DNA from: CAZIVE01 sp964542435
Lineage (GTDB): Bacteria > Bacteroidota > Bacteroidia > Bacteroidales > Tannerellaceae
Reading direction: 5' to 3'
Assembly (NCBI GenBank): GCA_964542435.1
Contig: CAZIVE010000116.1
Coordinates: 1-8,342, forward strand
Length of the DNA: 8,342 bases
Positions 1 to 6,660 of this stretch are shown here, piece by piece (positions within the stretch are counted from its first letter, which is position 1; each line of letters begins with the position of its first letter). The position numbers and the translations under genes were made by a program. The notes below the pieces were generated by a model. That model saw only the letters and a program-made list of their open reading frames with translations. It did no database searches and was not told where the DNA came from.

Positions 1-1799
1 GGGTCACGCCTTACTTGATAGTACCTCAACACCTCGTCTATAGATGGATCACCAGTTGCTATATTTTCATCAAACACATTTACTGCTACGATTGCTTTAA
101 GTCTGTTCAACTGCATCTCATCAAGGCTATTGAATTTCTCCCACCACTCGGCAGTTAGATTATCTTTATACTTGAAGCGGTGGATTATGAATGCTTCAGG
201 CATCCATAGAATTTTATGGAACTCGTCAATATCTTTTCCGAAGGCCTCCTCAAAGAAGGACTTCCCGCGGCCTATCTTACCCTTCGTTGAATTGAGAACA
301 GCCTGCACCGCTCGGATGAACTTACGGTTCCAATGTTTGCCTATGTAGTCGCGGTTTTTAAAGTACTTGGGATCGTCAATGGGGTGGAACTTCATTGGAA
401 AGGAGTAAATTGTCACGCCGAGCTCATCGCACAAGTCGATATTGATCTTCATGCGGTAATACAGATCGTCCGGTTCGTCCTCAAAGTTATAAAGCAGATA
501 ATTAGACAGATCCGTGATACCATGCTTTACTGCTGTGCGAATTGCTGCCTCATAAGTGTCTTTCATGGAGTAGTGGTCGAAGGCAATCCGAAGCGGGCGG
601 ATGTTGATCTCGGCTAGTTTCTTCATTTTCTTCTCGGTTACAAGACGAGCGTCTACGCCTTGGTTGAAGTCGATAATACGCATACGCTTGATAGGTTTAA
701 AGTATTTCTCATAGAGTGGGCGCGCTCTTTCATCAAACTCGATGATCGCATCCGGGCTTGCCACTTCCGCATAGAGTAGGTTACGTTTTTCGCGTTCCAG
801 ATAGAAATCTGCCTGCTCTGCCTCCGAAAGTCTATCGGAAATACGGTCATAAAGCCTGATGAGCTTCCTAGTATAGGCCCGCACGTTATATCCTTCGCGG
901 ATGTTTTTAATGGCGATGTTGTATTCGCTCTCTGGGATGTATGTAGCACCTCGTTCGAACCCACACTCTTTGATTTCATCGATGATTTTTTCAAAATGCT
1001 TCGAGGCAAAAACGTTGTTGTCCATGAGTAGCAGGTTCTTTTGTGGACCAAAGCGTTCAGTGGCCAGCCTGATTTGTTCCTTCAACCCTATATAATCCTT
1101 GTACTCCGGCTCCAGGCTAGGGACAGCACAAAAAGCACACTTGCGAGGGCAACCTCGCGTCATGTACGCCAGATAGGCGTTATTAACCGGATACTGATAG
1201 TCAATCTCCTCTAGGATAGAGTAATCCAACGGCAGTTCGTCGATGATGTATTCGCTATCGGTATCCAACATGCCTGGTTTGTTCAGGAGACCACATAAAG
1301 GGTCAATCCCGGTTTCTTGAAAGATCTTATCATGTAAAATGCTCGCGGCGATTCCCCCCACGATGATCCTTCCATCTTCCGAGCAGAACTTTTTAGCATA
1401 GTTGATCGTGTCGATCGTTTCCCGCCAGTAAAATGTGAACAGGGTAGTAATCCCGATAACATCAAACTGCGGGAACTTGCCGTTTCTATAACGAAGGCGG
1501 TATTCCTTTAGGATCACGTCCTGTTCACTATTCCTGAAATTAGGAATCGCGTCGAGCGGAGCGAATTTGCCTGTCTTAATATGCTCGATGAACTTGGGTA
1601 CGTGCTTTCCCAGCTTAGGGTCTTTCACCTCCGCCAGAAACTCTTCGCACAACAGCTTGGCTGCAAACACTTTGAGATCGCCTTTGAAAAATCGGACATC
1701 ATCGCCTCGGTTGCGGTAATAGGTAGCCAACTTCATGAGACCCATGGGCGGATATTTGTTTTTGTAATTTGGTTCAATCAATAGTATCTTTTGGTTCAT
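1..1799 (-). CDS. Radical-SAM protein with cobalamin-binding-like N-terminal domain (3' end beyond window)
   Basis: The frame is open from an ATG at 1799 to the window edge (599 codons, no stop), so the C-terminus is missing. Residues 1-185 resemble the Rossmann-like domain of B12-binding radical-SAM enzymes: LLIEP near 6-10, PPMGLMKLA at 17-25, FDVIGITT at 112-119 and VGGIAAS at 147-153. I see no DxHxxG cobalamin-ligand motif, so B12 binding is doubtful. The radical-SAM signature CPRKCAFC (C217, C221, C224) is intact and should hold a 4Fe-4S cluster that cleaves S-adenosylmethionine. A charged stretch of about 90 residues (283-375) appears to interrupt the barrel before FNQGVDARL (378-386) and a strand near YLLYNFEDEP (434-443). 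The ATG overlaps the stop of the upstream GHKL gene as ATGA and is preceded by GAGGAAGGA, so translation is coupled. Substrate unknown: modification of a nucleotide, RNA, DNA or protein is possible. Radical-SAM assignment is secure; function is not. Confidence 0.9.
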   Translation of the reverse strand, partial: MNQKILLIEPNYKNKYPPMGLMKLATYYRNRGDDVRFFKGDLKVFAAKLLCEEFLAEVKDPKLGKHVPKFIEHIKTGKFAPLDAIPNFRNSEQDVILKEYRLRYRNGKFPQFDVIGITTLFTFYWRETIDTINYAKKFCSEDGRIIVGGIAASILHDKIFQETGIDPLCGLLNKPGMLDTDSEYIIDELPLDYSILEEIDYQYPVNNAYLAYMTRGCPRKCAFCAVPSLEPEYKDYIGLKEQIRLATERFGPQKNLLLMDNNVFASKHFEKIIDEIKECGFERGATYIPESEYNIAIKNIREGYNVRAYTRKLIRLYDRISDRLSEAEQADFYLEREKRNLLYAEVASPDAIIEFDERARPLYEKYFKPIKRMRIIDFNQGVDARLVTEKKMKKLAEINIRPLRIAFDHYSMKDTYEAAIRTAVKHGITDLSNYLLYNFEDEPDDLYYRMKINIDLCDELGVTIYSFPMKFHPIDDPKYFKNRDYIGKHWNRKFIRAVQAVLNSTKGKIGRGKSFFEEAFGKDIDEFHKILWMPEAFIIHRFKYKDNLTAEWWEKFNSLDEMQLNRLKAIVAVNVFDENIATGDPSIDEVLRYYQVRRD

Positions 1800-3367
1800 T
1801 GAAGTCCTTCCTCGATCTTGCTAATAATCATCTCAGCAGTTTTGCTGTCAGTTACCGAAGTAATGATGCTAAATATCTTTGAAATAAGCTTGCGCTCTGC
1901 CTTGTTATATTGTGAAAGCCTGTCTGTACGACGAGACATTCCGCTTTTTTCAGACTCCTCGTCGTCATCTTTCGGCGGTTTTACAGGTGGCACCACTACC
2001 GCAATTACCGGTTTGGGGCGCTCAACTTCAATCCGTTGGATGACTTTTTGCATCAGTCCATCGGCCTTATCTTTCATTTTCTCGATTTTTTCCCGGGCGA
2101 TCTCCGCTTCCTTCTTTGACTCAAGAACAACCTTCAGTTCGCGTTCGCGATGCACCTTATCGATAAAAACGCCTGCTGTATCTTTTTCGTTAAATTCAGC
2201 TTTCTTTTTTTCGTACGTGTCAATTTTCTTGTATGCGCTGTTTATAGCGGAACCATTGTAGTAGATTTTGTGGAGTTCTTCATTGAAGTACCTTCGCAGC
2301 TCACGCTCGAAATAAGCTCTGGCTGGATTCTCATTGAAATAGTCGCGCTGTGAATTGGGGATCAAATCCTTGTTCACAGCGAAAACCTCGCCGATAAAAT
2401 AGCTGTTGCCACGGTCTTCTTTGAATAGCTTCTGGAGTGCGTCCTCACCACCAATCTGGATGTTTTCTTTACGCAATCGTAGACCGCGCATCTGATTGAT
2501 CTTCGGGATAGCTTTCTGGAACCTCGATACACCGACCCACATCCACGCGAACAATTCTCCGTTTTTATAGAAGTCCTGGAAGTGGACACCAAAAATATCG
2601 TCATACTTTGTTCCCGTCGATGAGTCTTTCAGTATAGTTGTATATTTCTTGAATATCGGCTCCCCATCAAGTGTTATATTATATTCGTCAATTTTAACAC
2701 CGAGTTCCTGAGCATGCTTGTAAACGTCGGTTCGGTAATAAAAGCTACTCTGGTAAGGAACCGGAGCGACGAACGACAGATAGTCCTTGACCTGCTGAAA
2801 ATCGAGTAGGTCAGTGTTCTCTGGGTTGATCTCGATCAACTCCACCCGAAAGAAGTGCGAATCAATATCGTTTGTCTTTTTTTGTTCAAAACGATTGATG
2901 GCATTCAGCACTTCGTTTGCCGTGTGCTTCTTGCCACGCGTATTCTCGTCTATAAGCCCCCGCATCTTCTTGGCATCGCATACCATCAAAGACACAGTGT
3001 CCTCGCCTTTGGCTGACGATATGAAAACAAGTTCTTTACAATACGCAAGGCCGCACAGCCTACCGATACCCCTGAATCCTTTGTCTTCGCCGATTTTCTT
3101 GTCGGAGTCGGCAATATTTCCTAGCGTTTGTTGGAAAGAGGCGGCAGGAATACCCGTGGCATTGTCTTCAATGACAATGGTGCGCCGATCACGATCTAGC
3201 CATATCTTAATGGTGCCTTCATCCTGTTTCAAAATCCCATCTTTTACGGCTTTATCGATCTGATCACAGGCGTTCTGAATATACTCGCGGTAGATTACCT
3301 TGGAGTCCTGGTACATTCCTGTTGTAAGGTTTTCAAGGATGTTCGCGCCAAATACGTAGTCTTTCAT
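1796..3367 (-). CDS. Hsp90/MORC-like GHKL ATPase with coiled coil
   Basis: This 523-residue protein starts with a GHKL (Bergerat-fold) ATPase. The N-box is REYIQNACDQ (27-36), with E28 the likely catalytic base and N32 the Mg ligand. The nucleotide-binding loop is EDNATGIP (67-74) and the glycine-rich lid is GFRGIGRLCG (97-106). A second block (about 290-350: RGLRLRKENIQIGG, then IPNSQRDYF) fits the S5-like transducer region of Hsp90/MORC-type proteins. A charged helical, probably coiled-coil segment (about 375-450) follows, then a Pro/Asp/Glu-rich linker (456-474) and a short helical C-terminus. No membrane segment is visible. GHKL proteins of this type usually dimerise through the N-domain when ATP binds. 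I chose the ATG at 3367, which has GAGGGG 10 nt upstream; a TTG at 3376 lies one base from that Shine-Dalgarno and is unlikely. It follows the HerA-like gene by 19 nt and overlaps the radical-SAM gene by 4 nt. Likely role: ATP-driven switch or clamp of the system. Confidence 0.88.
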   Translation of the reverse strand: MKDYVFGANILENLTTGMYQDSKVIYREYIQNACDQIDKAVKDGILKQDEGTIKIWLDRDRRTIVIEDNATGIPAASFQQTLGNIADSDKKIGEDKGFRGIGRLCGLAYCKELVFISSAKGEDTVSLMVCDAKKMRGLIDENTRGKKHTANEVLNAINRFEQKKTNDIDSHFFRVELIEINPENTDLLDFQQVKDYLSFVAPVPYQSSFYYRTDVYKHAQELGVKIDEYNITLDGEPIFKKYTTILKDSSTGTKYDDIFGVHFQDFYKNGELFAWMWVGVSRFQKAIPKINQMRGLRLRKENIQIGGEDALQKLFKEDRGNSYFIGEVFAVNKDLIPNSQRDYFNENPARAYFERELRRYFNEELHKIYYNGSAINSAYKKIDTYEKKKAEFNEKDTAGVFIDKVHRERELKVVLESKKEAEIAREKIEKMKDKADGLMQKVIQRIEVERPKPVIAVVVPPVKPPKDDDEESEKSGMSRRTDRLSQYNKAERKLISKIFSIITSVTDSKTAEMIISKIEEGLQ

Positions 3368-3377
3368 ATCTCTCAAT

Positions 3378-3383
3378 CCCCTC
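3378..3383 (-). promoter_or_regulatory. Ribosome binding site that fixes the GHKL ATPase start
   Basis: GAGGGG is 10 nt before the ATG at 3367 but only one base before the TTG at 3376. The spacing decides for the ATG and shortens the protein by three residues compared with the longest reading. Confidence 0.7.
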
Positions 3384-3386
3384 GGT

Positions 3387-5099
3387 TTACTTGAACTGCT
3401 TGTAAATGGGCTTGGGGAACCGGATCTTCAAAAGGGAACGGAAGATGGGGTTCTGAACCAGATAATCACCTTGCTCGAGGCGCGTCAGCATGTTCTGGTA
3501 TGTGCTTGGAAGGCTTCTATAATCAGCCGTCGATGTCTCTATAGAGTTGGTTCTGCCGTACGCGTGTGTAGCGCAGTTGCCGGTCACGCGCGGATGGATT
3601 GCAGAACGGAATTGCTCTGCCGCGAAGAGGACAACCCCCAGAGAACGACCGCGCTCCGTGATGTCAAGGATTTCCCGTAGGATAGGTGACGACTTTGGTA
3701 TCTCCTTAGATGCGTACTTGTTAAGCTCATCGATGAAAATAATAATTCGTGACGGTGGCTCAACTCCGGACTCGGCGTCATACTCTCCCAACTTCAAGTT
3801 GTAGATGGTCCGGACGGCGTCACCAAAGACAAATGCCTGCTTGTCTTCAGGTAGTTTGGCGATATCAATTACGTACACTTCATTCTCACGTATCTTTTTT
3901 AGTTCGTCAGCTAGGCGGCATTCATGCTTGTTTGGATCAGGGCGATTGGCAAACATGTCATCGTTCTTGGTGGCTTTATTGATAATGCGCTTGAACTTCC
4001 GCCAGCTGAGCACCGAGATTTCATTGGAAACCCGTTGTTGGCTACCGCGCCCCGCTGGCTGCGACCGCTGGGAGAGTTCATCGACTTTCTCTCTGAATTC
4101 AGTCCACGTATTGACACGCCCACCGCCGAAATCTTGGTCGTTATCGTCAATGATTTTGCTAATGATCGCTTCCATGGTCTGCTGCGGGTCATCAATATCG
4201 GCAAATAGCATTTCAAGGCTCTCTTTATCATCCTCATATGAGTACTTAAACTTCTTTAATTGCCCATACTCCGTATATGACTTTACGTCGTCTATGGATA
4301 GATATGTACTCTGTTTGGCCGATGTATTACTCGTGTATGGAATGTAGTACTTTACATTCTTGAACGGTTCTGTAGACAAACCCAGCGCTTTGTATTCTGC
4401 AAGGACCCGCTCCTTCTCGCCAGGGTTGTCGGTTGAGAAGTCATTTGGACGGTCTATTGCCATCAGGTCTTTTCCTTTAACATTGAAAATGACAAAAGCC
4501 ACACTATCGTCCGTATCGGCTTTCAGGTACTGATCTTGTATGGCTTTCATCAAGAACATTGCGTAGGAAGTCTTCGACGCAAGCCCGGATATACCAGAAA
4601 TATTGAGATGTGCTCCTTCCGGTCCCAGGAGGAACTTTGAATTCAGAAACACGGGGAGGGTGACCTCTTCAGAAGTACCTTCATACATCTTTAGCGATCC
4701 GCATACCAGAGGGTTTTGAATCCCTTTCAGCCCGAGAGCTGTCGTGATCTCATCAGCTGTAGCGAGATATACCTTGGCGTTGTTATGTACAGGGGTGTAC
4801 AGGTTTTTGCTGTTGAAGGAAACCTTAGCCTTGGCATAATTCATACCAACACGCAGAGTAGGCTCATCTATATCAACATCGCCAAAGTCACTGGAGATGA
4901 AATTCGTCAAGAAACTCTGGGCATCCGTTATGTGTGATATGTTCTCGATTACACCGAACGTATAAGAGCCCTCTATATGCACAACCTTTACGATATCGAA
5001 CGCGTGGAGTTTCAAGTCCGAATTCGTCCAGAAGTTAAACTCATCCATGGTAGTAGGGCTTTTCTCAGTAGCCAGGACGCGACCAATTAATTTGCTCAT
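3387..5099 (-). CDS. HerA-like DNA translocase ATPase (FtsK-HerA superfamily)
   Basis: The 570-residue protein has the HerA layout: a beta-rich N-terminal region (about 1-100) like the HAS-barrel, then a RecA-type ATPase core. The Walker A region is GISGLASKTS (169-178), preceded by HLNIS. It is atypical, because the glycine normally before the lysine is a serine; K176 and T177 remain. Walker B is RIIIFIDELN (451-460), with D457 and E458 for Mg binding and catalysis. A sensor-like strand, GVVLFAAEQF (488-497), and an arginine-bearing segment, HAYGRT (512-517), follow. Residues about 260-400 form an insertion between the Walker motifs. HerA proteins form hexameric rings that pump double-stranded DNA and feed a NurA nuclease; the NurA-like gene immediately upstream supports that pairing. 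The ATG at 5099 has AAGGAGG 9 nt upstream and sits 14 nt after the NurA-like stop. Family assignment is strong; translocation activity is inferred. Confidence 0.9.
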   Translation of the reverse strand: MSKLIGRVLATEKSPTTMDEFNFWTNSDLKLHAFDIVKVVHIEGSYTFGVIENISHITDAQSFLTNFISSDFGDVDIDEPTLRVGMNYAKAKVSFNSKNLYTPVHNNAKVYLATADEITTALGLKGIQNPLVCGSLKMYEGTSEEVTLPVFLNSKFLLGPEGAHLNISGISGLASKTSYAMFLMKAIQDQYLKADTDDSVAFVIFNVKGKDLMAIDRPNDFSTDNPGEKERVLAEYKALGLSTEPFKNVKYYIPYTSNTSAKQSTYLSIDDVKSYTEYGQLKKFKYSYEDDKESLEMLFADIDDPQQTMEAIISKIIDDNDQDFGGGRVNTWTEFREKVDELSQRSQPAGRGSQQRVSNEISVLSWRKFKRIINKATKNDDMFANRPDPNKHECRLADELKKIRENEVYVIDIAKLPEDKQAFVFGDAVRTIYNLKLGEYDAESGVEPPSRIIIFIDELNKYASKEIPKSSPILREILDITERGRSLGVVLFAAEQFRSAIHPRVTGNCATHAYGRTNSIETSTADYRSLPSTYQNMLTRLEQGDYLVQNPIFRSLLKIRFPKPIYKQFK

Positions 5100-5108
5100 A
5101 TTTTTGAT

Positions 5109-5115
5109 CCTCCTT
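5109..5115 (-). promoter_or_regulatory. Ribosome binding site of the HerA-like gene
   Basis: AAGGAGG lies 9 nt before the ATG at 5099 and shares two bases with the TAA stop of the NurA-like gene, so ribosomes finishing one gene can restart on the next. Confidence 0.8.
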
Positions 5116-6310
5116 AAAATAGATGCAAAAAGCTTTCAGCGCTTAAGTAACGCGATTTTACAAAAGATTCAGTCAGGTATATGGGGTAGATGTGGTTAGC
5201 CCATCGGAGATCTGAGCCATAACAAACAGGATTACGCTCGTTTATGAGGTAAGCGCTCAGTGTATCTACTTGTTCGCTGTCGATGCCGACTTCGATTTCT
5301 TCTTCCGTCACGAGGATTTTCTCGACCTTTAGGACCCCGTCAAATGGGGTCCGGGTCTTTTCCTTATCCCGCAGACGGATGTACCAAACAGCAAACTTGA
5401 TGTCGCCCAGCATCGGGTTCTCGTACTCTGCCACAGGGGTACGGTGGTAAAGAGGCAAATCAGCGATGAATCCTGGATTGGGCTTGCCATTGATATCCTC
5501 GCAGACTTCCGGATTGAAATTCTTTGACACACCGATCACCCAATTGTAGTTATTTTTGAATGTCTGGTACCTTTTCTTATCGGCTTTATCTTCCTTGGTT
5601 GGTCTGTACTCCAGTGAGCCATCTTTAACCAGATAATTGTTCTGATTGAGCTTACCCTCTCGCACAAGCTCAGCAACTAGTTTCTTCTCACTTTCAATCA
5701 TTCTGTCCTGGACACAAGCCGTTGCACGATCCTCAAACTTTTTATCATCGTTCTTGGATGTCTTATATGGCAAAATTGCGGCAAACTCTATACCTAACCT
5801 CTTCAATTCATCGCACTCACTTAATTTCTTTGCCGTGGCAGGCCAGAAGCCGGGTTTCCCATCTGCATCAGCTACATCCGGCATGGACAAAACAAACTCG
5901 CGCTTTAACTGGACCGGAACGACTTTCTTATTAACACGGTGGCAGCATCCGACACCGATCTGTCCTGCGATCACAGGGTAAATGATGCTACGACCACCGG
6001 ATTGCACATACGCGATGTCATCCACCTTGAAAACCCTACGAGAACCGTCTAAGAAATAGCTGAGAATCTGGTCGTCGCGCGAGGCGAGCTTCTTGCTGAG
6101 TCCTAATAGATCGACATAGGTCCTGTGTTGGGTAGTTTCAGCTCTTCTTTTCCAAATGATCTCACTATCGCCGTAATCGATCGATGGACGGTCAGCGTAG
6201 TCAATCGGATACTTATGAGCTTTATAGCTTTTGCCGCCAGTAGCCTCAGCAAGGATATTCATGATCTTATCATGCTTCGGCTTTGAAAAGCTTTCGGCTG
6301 TCCTACTCAC
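5114..6310 (-). CDS. NurA-like nuclease
   Basis: The predicted 398-residue protein carries the marks of the NurA family, RNase H-like nucleases that degrade DNA ends together with HerA. FLDGSRR (86-92) supplies the first metal-binding Asp (D88). LVKDGSLEY (227-235) supplies a second (D230). Next come the GVSKNF segment (260-265) and a C-terminal ANHIYPIYLTE (371-381) that matches the conserved His/Pro region. No signal peptide or membrane segment is seen. The start is a GTG at 6310 with GAGGAGG exactly 9 nt upstream. It overlaps the stop of the helix-turn-helix gene by 8 nt (GTGAGTAG). A longer reading from ATG 6406 would run about 100 nt into that gene with an Arg/Gln-rich, low-quality N-terminus, and I reject it. 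The HerA-like gene follows 14 nt downstream. Sequence divergence is high and the middle (about 140-220) is not alignable by eye, but motif order and context make the call fairly firm. Confidence 0.85.
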   Translation of the reverse strand: MSRTAESFSKPKHDKIMNILAEATGGKSYKAHKYPIDYADRPSIDYGDSEIIWKRRAETTQHRTYVDLLGLSKKLASRDDQILSYFLDGSRRVFKVDDIAYVQSGGRSIIYPVIAGQIGVGCCHRVNKKVVPVQLKREFVLSMPDVADADGKPGFWPATAKKLSECDELKRLGIEFAAILPYKTSKNDDKKFEDRATACVQDRMIESEKKLVAELVREGKLNQNNYLVKDGSLEYRPTKEDKADKKRYQTFKNNYNWVIGVSKNFNPEVCEDINGKPNPGFIADLPLYHRTPVAEYENPMLGDIKFAVWYIRLRDKEKTRTPFDGVLKVEKILVTEEEIEVGIDSEQVDTLSAYLINERNPVCYGSDLRWANHIYPIYLTESFVKSRYLSAESFLHLF

Positions 6311-6527
6311 GGTCCTTTGCCTCCTCTGCTGACGAATTCTCCGCTGCACCACCGGAACGAATCCATTTGTCAACTTCGGAGATCTTGAACTTCCAAAGCC
6401 TACCAACCTTATGCGCAGGCATATTACGGTTACTAATCCATTGCAGCACTGTTTCGCGGCTTACACCAAGATAGTCTGTTATAGTATCCATAGATGACCA
6501 CTTTTCGAGTTTTTGTTCATTGTCCAT
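6303..6527 (-). CDS. Excisionase-family helix-turn-helix DNA-binding protein
   Basis: The 74-residue protein has one winged-helix/MerR-like domain of the HTH_17 (excisionase) type: MDTITDYLGVSRETVLQWIS (13-32) is the helix-turn-helix, and NMPAHKVGRLWKF (34-46) is the wing, followed by KISEVDKWIRSG. The last 15 or so residues are Ala/Glu/Ser-rich and probably disordered. Such proteins bind DNA as phage excisionases or as small regulators at the head of mobile gene clusters. No integrase or recombinase of the phage type is visible here, so a regulator or DNA-targeting subunit of the operon is more likely than a true excisionase. The ATG at 6527 has AAGGGAGGT (6537-6545) at good spacing. It is the first gene of the operon, and its stop overlaps the GTG of the NurA-like gene by 8 nt. 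Confidence 0.88.
   Translation of the reverse strand: MDNEQKLEKWSSMDTITDYLGVSRETVLQWISNRNMPAHKVGRLWKFKISEVDKWIRSGGAAENSSAEEAKDRE
6320..6326 (-). promoter_or_regulatory. Ribosome binding site that fixes the NurA-like GTG start
   Basis: GAGGAGG sits 9 nt upstream of the GTG at 6310, inside the last codons of the helix-turn-helix gene. This strong, well-spaced site supports the GTG start over the ATG at 6406, and it implies coupled translation. Confidence 0.8.
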
Positions 6528-6556
6528 ATCTAAAGGACCTCCCTTAATATACTTCG

Positions 6557-6586
6557 ATTATCTTTAAATATCTTCTTTATTCTCAG
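6557..6586 (-). promoter_or_regulatory. Possible sigma-70/sigma-A promoter of the five-gene operon
   Basis: On the minus strand CTGAGA (6581-6586, 4 of 6 to TTGACA) and GATAAT (6557-6562, 5 of 6 to TATAAT) are separated by 18 nt in an AT-rich stretch. Transcription would start near 6550, giving a short leader of about 23 nt that contains the AAGGGAGGT ribosome binding site of the helix-turn-helix gene. Position and spacing are sensible, but AT-rich DNA gives such matches easily. Confidence 0.35.
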
Positions 6587-6619
6587 ATTTTCACTTTGTG
6601 TTCGGACAGCCTACCTCTT

Positions 6620-6659
6620 GGATATTACATCTATGTGTATATCTGGATAGTGATGTGTA
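6620..6659. repeat. Pair of direct repeats upstream of the operon promoter (possible operator)
   Basis: ATGTGTA occurs at 6633-6639 and 6653-6659, 20 bp apart start to start (about two helical turns). Each copy has a GGATA upstream (6620-6624 and 6645-6649), at unequal distance. TTACATC (6625-6631) is also an imperfect inverse of GATGTGTAA (6652-6660). The block lies just upstream of the candidate promoter, where a small HTH protein could bind on one DNA face. No experimental or family evidence links it to this protein. Confidence 0.25.
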
Positions 6660-6660
6660 A

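Noticed and set aside
1128..1151. Possible prokaryotic viperin
   Set aside because: The cysteine motif context and the large B12-binding-like N-terminal domain do not fit viperin, which is a short radical-SAM protein without such a domain.
1..1799. Several plus-strand open frames (for example 333-617 and 1581-1784)
   Set aside because: They are antisense to the continuous radical-SAM frame, show no family motifs and have no good ribosome binding sites.
6311..6406. Longer NurA-like start at ATG 6406
   Set aside because: It would overlap the HTH gene by about 100 nt with an Arg/Gln-rich N-terminus, while the GTG at 6310 has an ideal ribosome binding site and short overlap.
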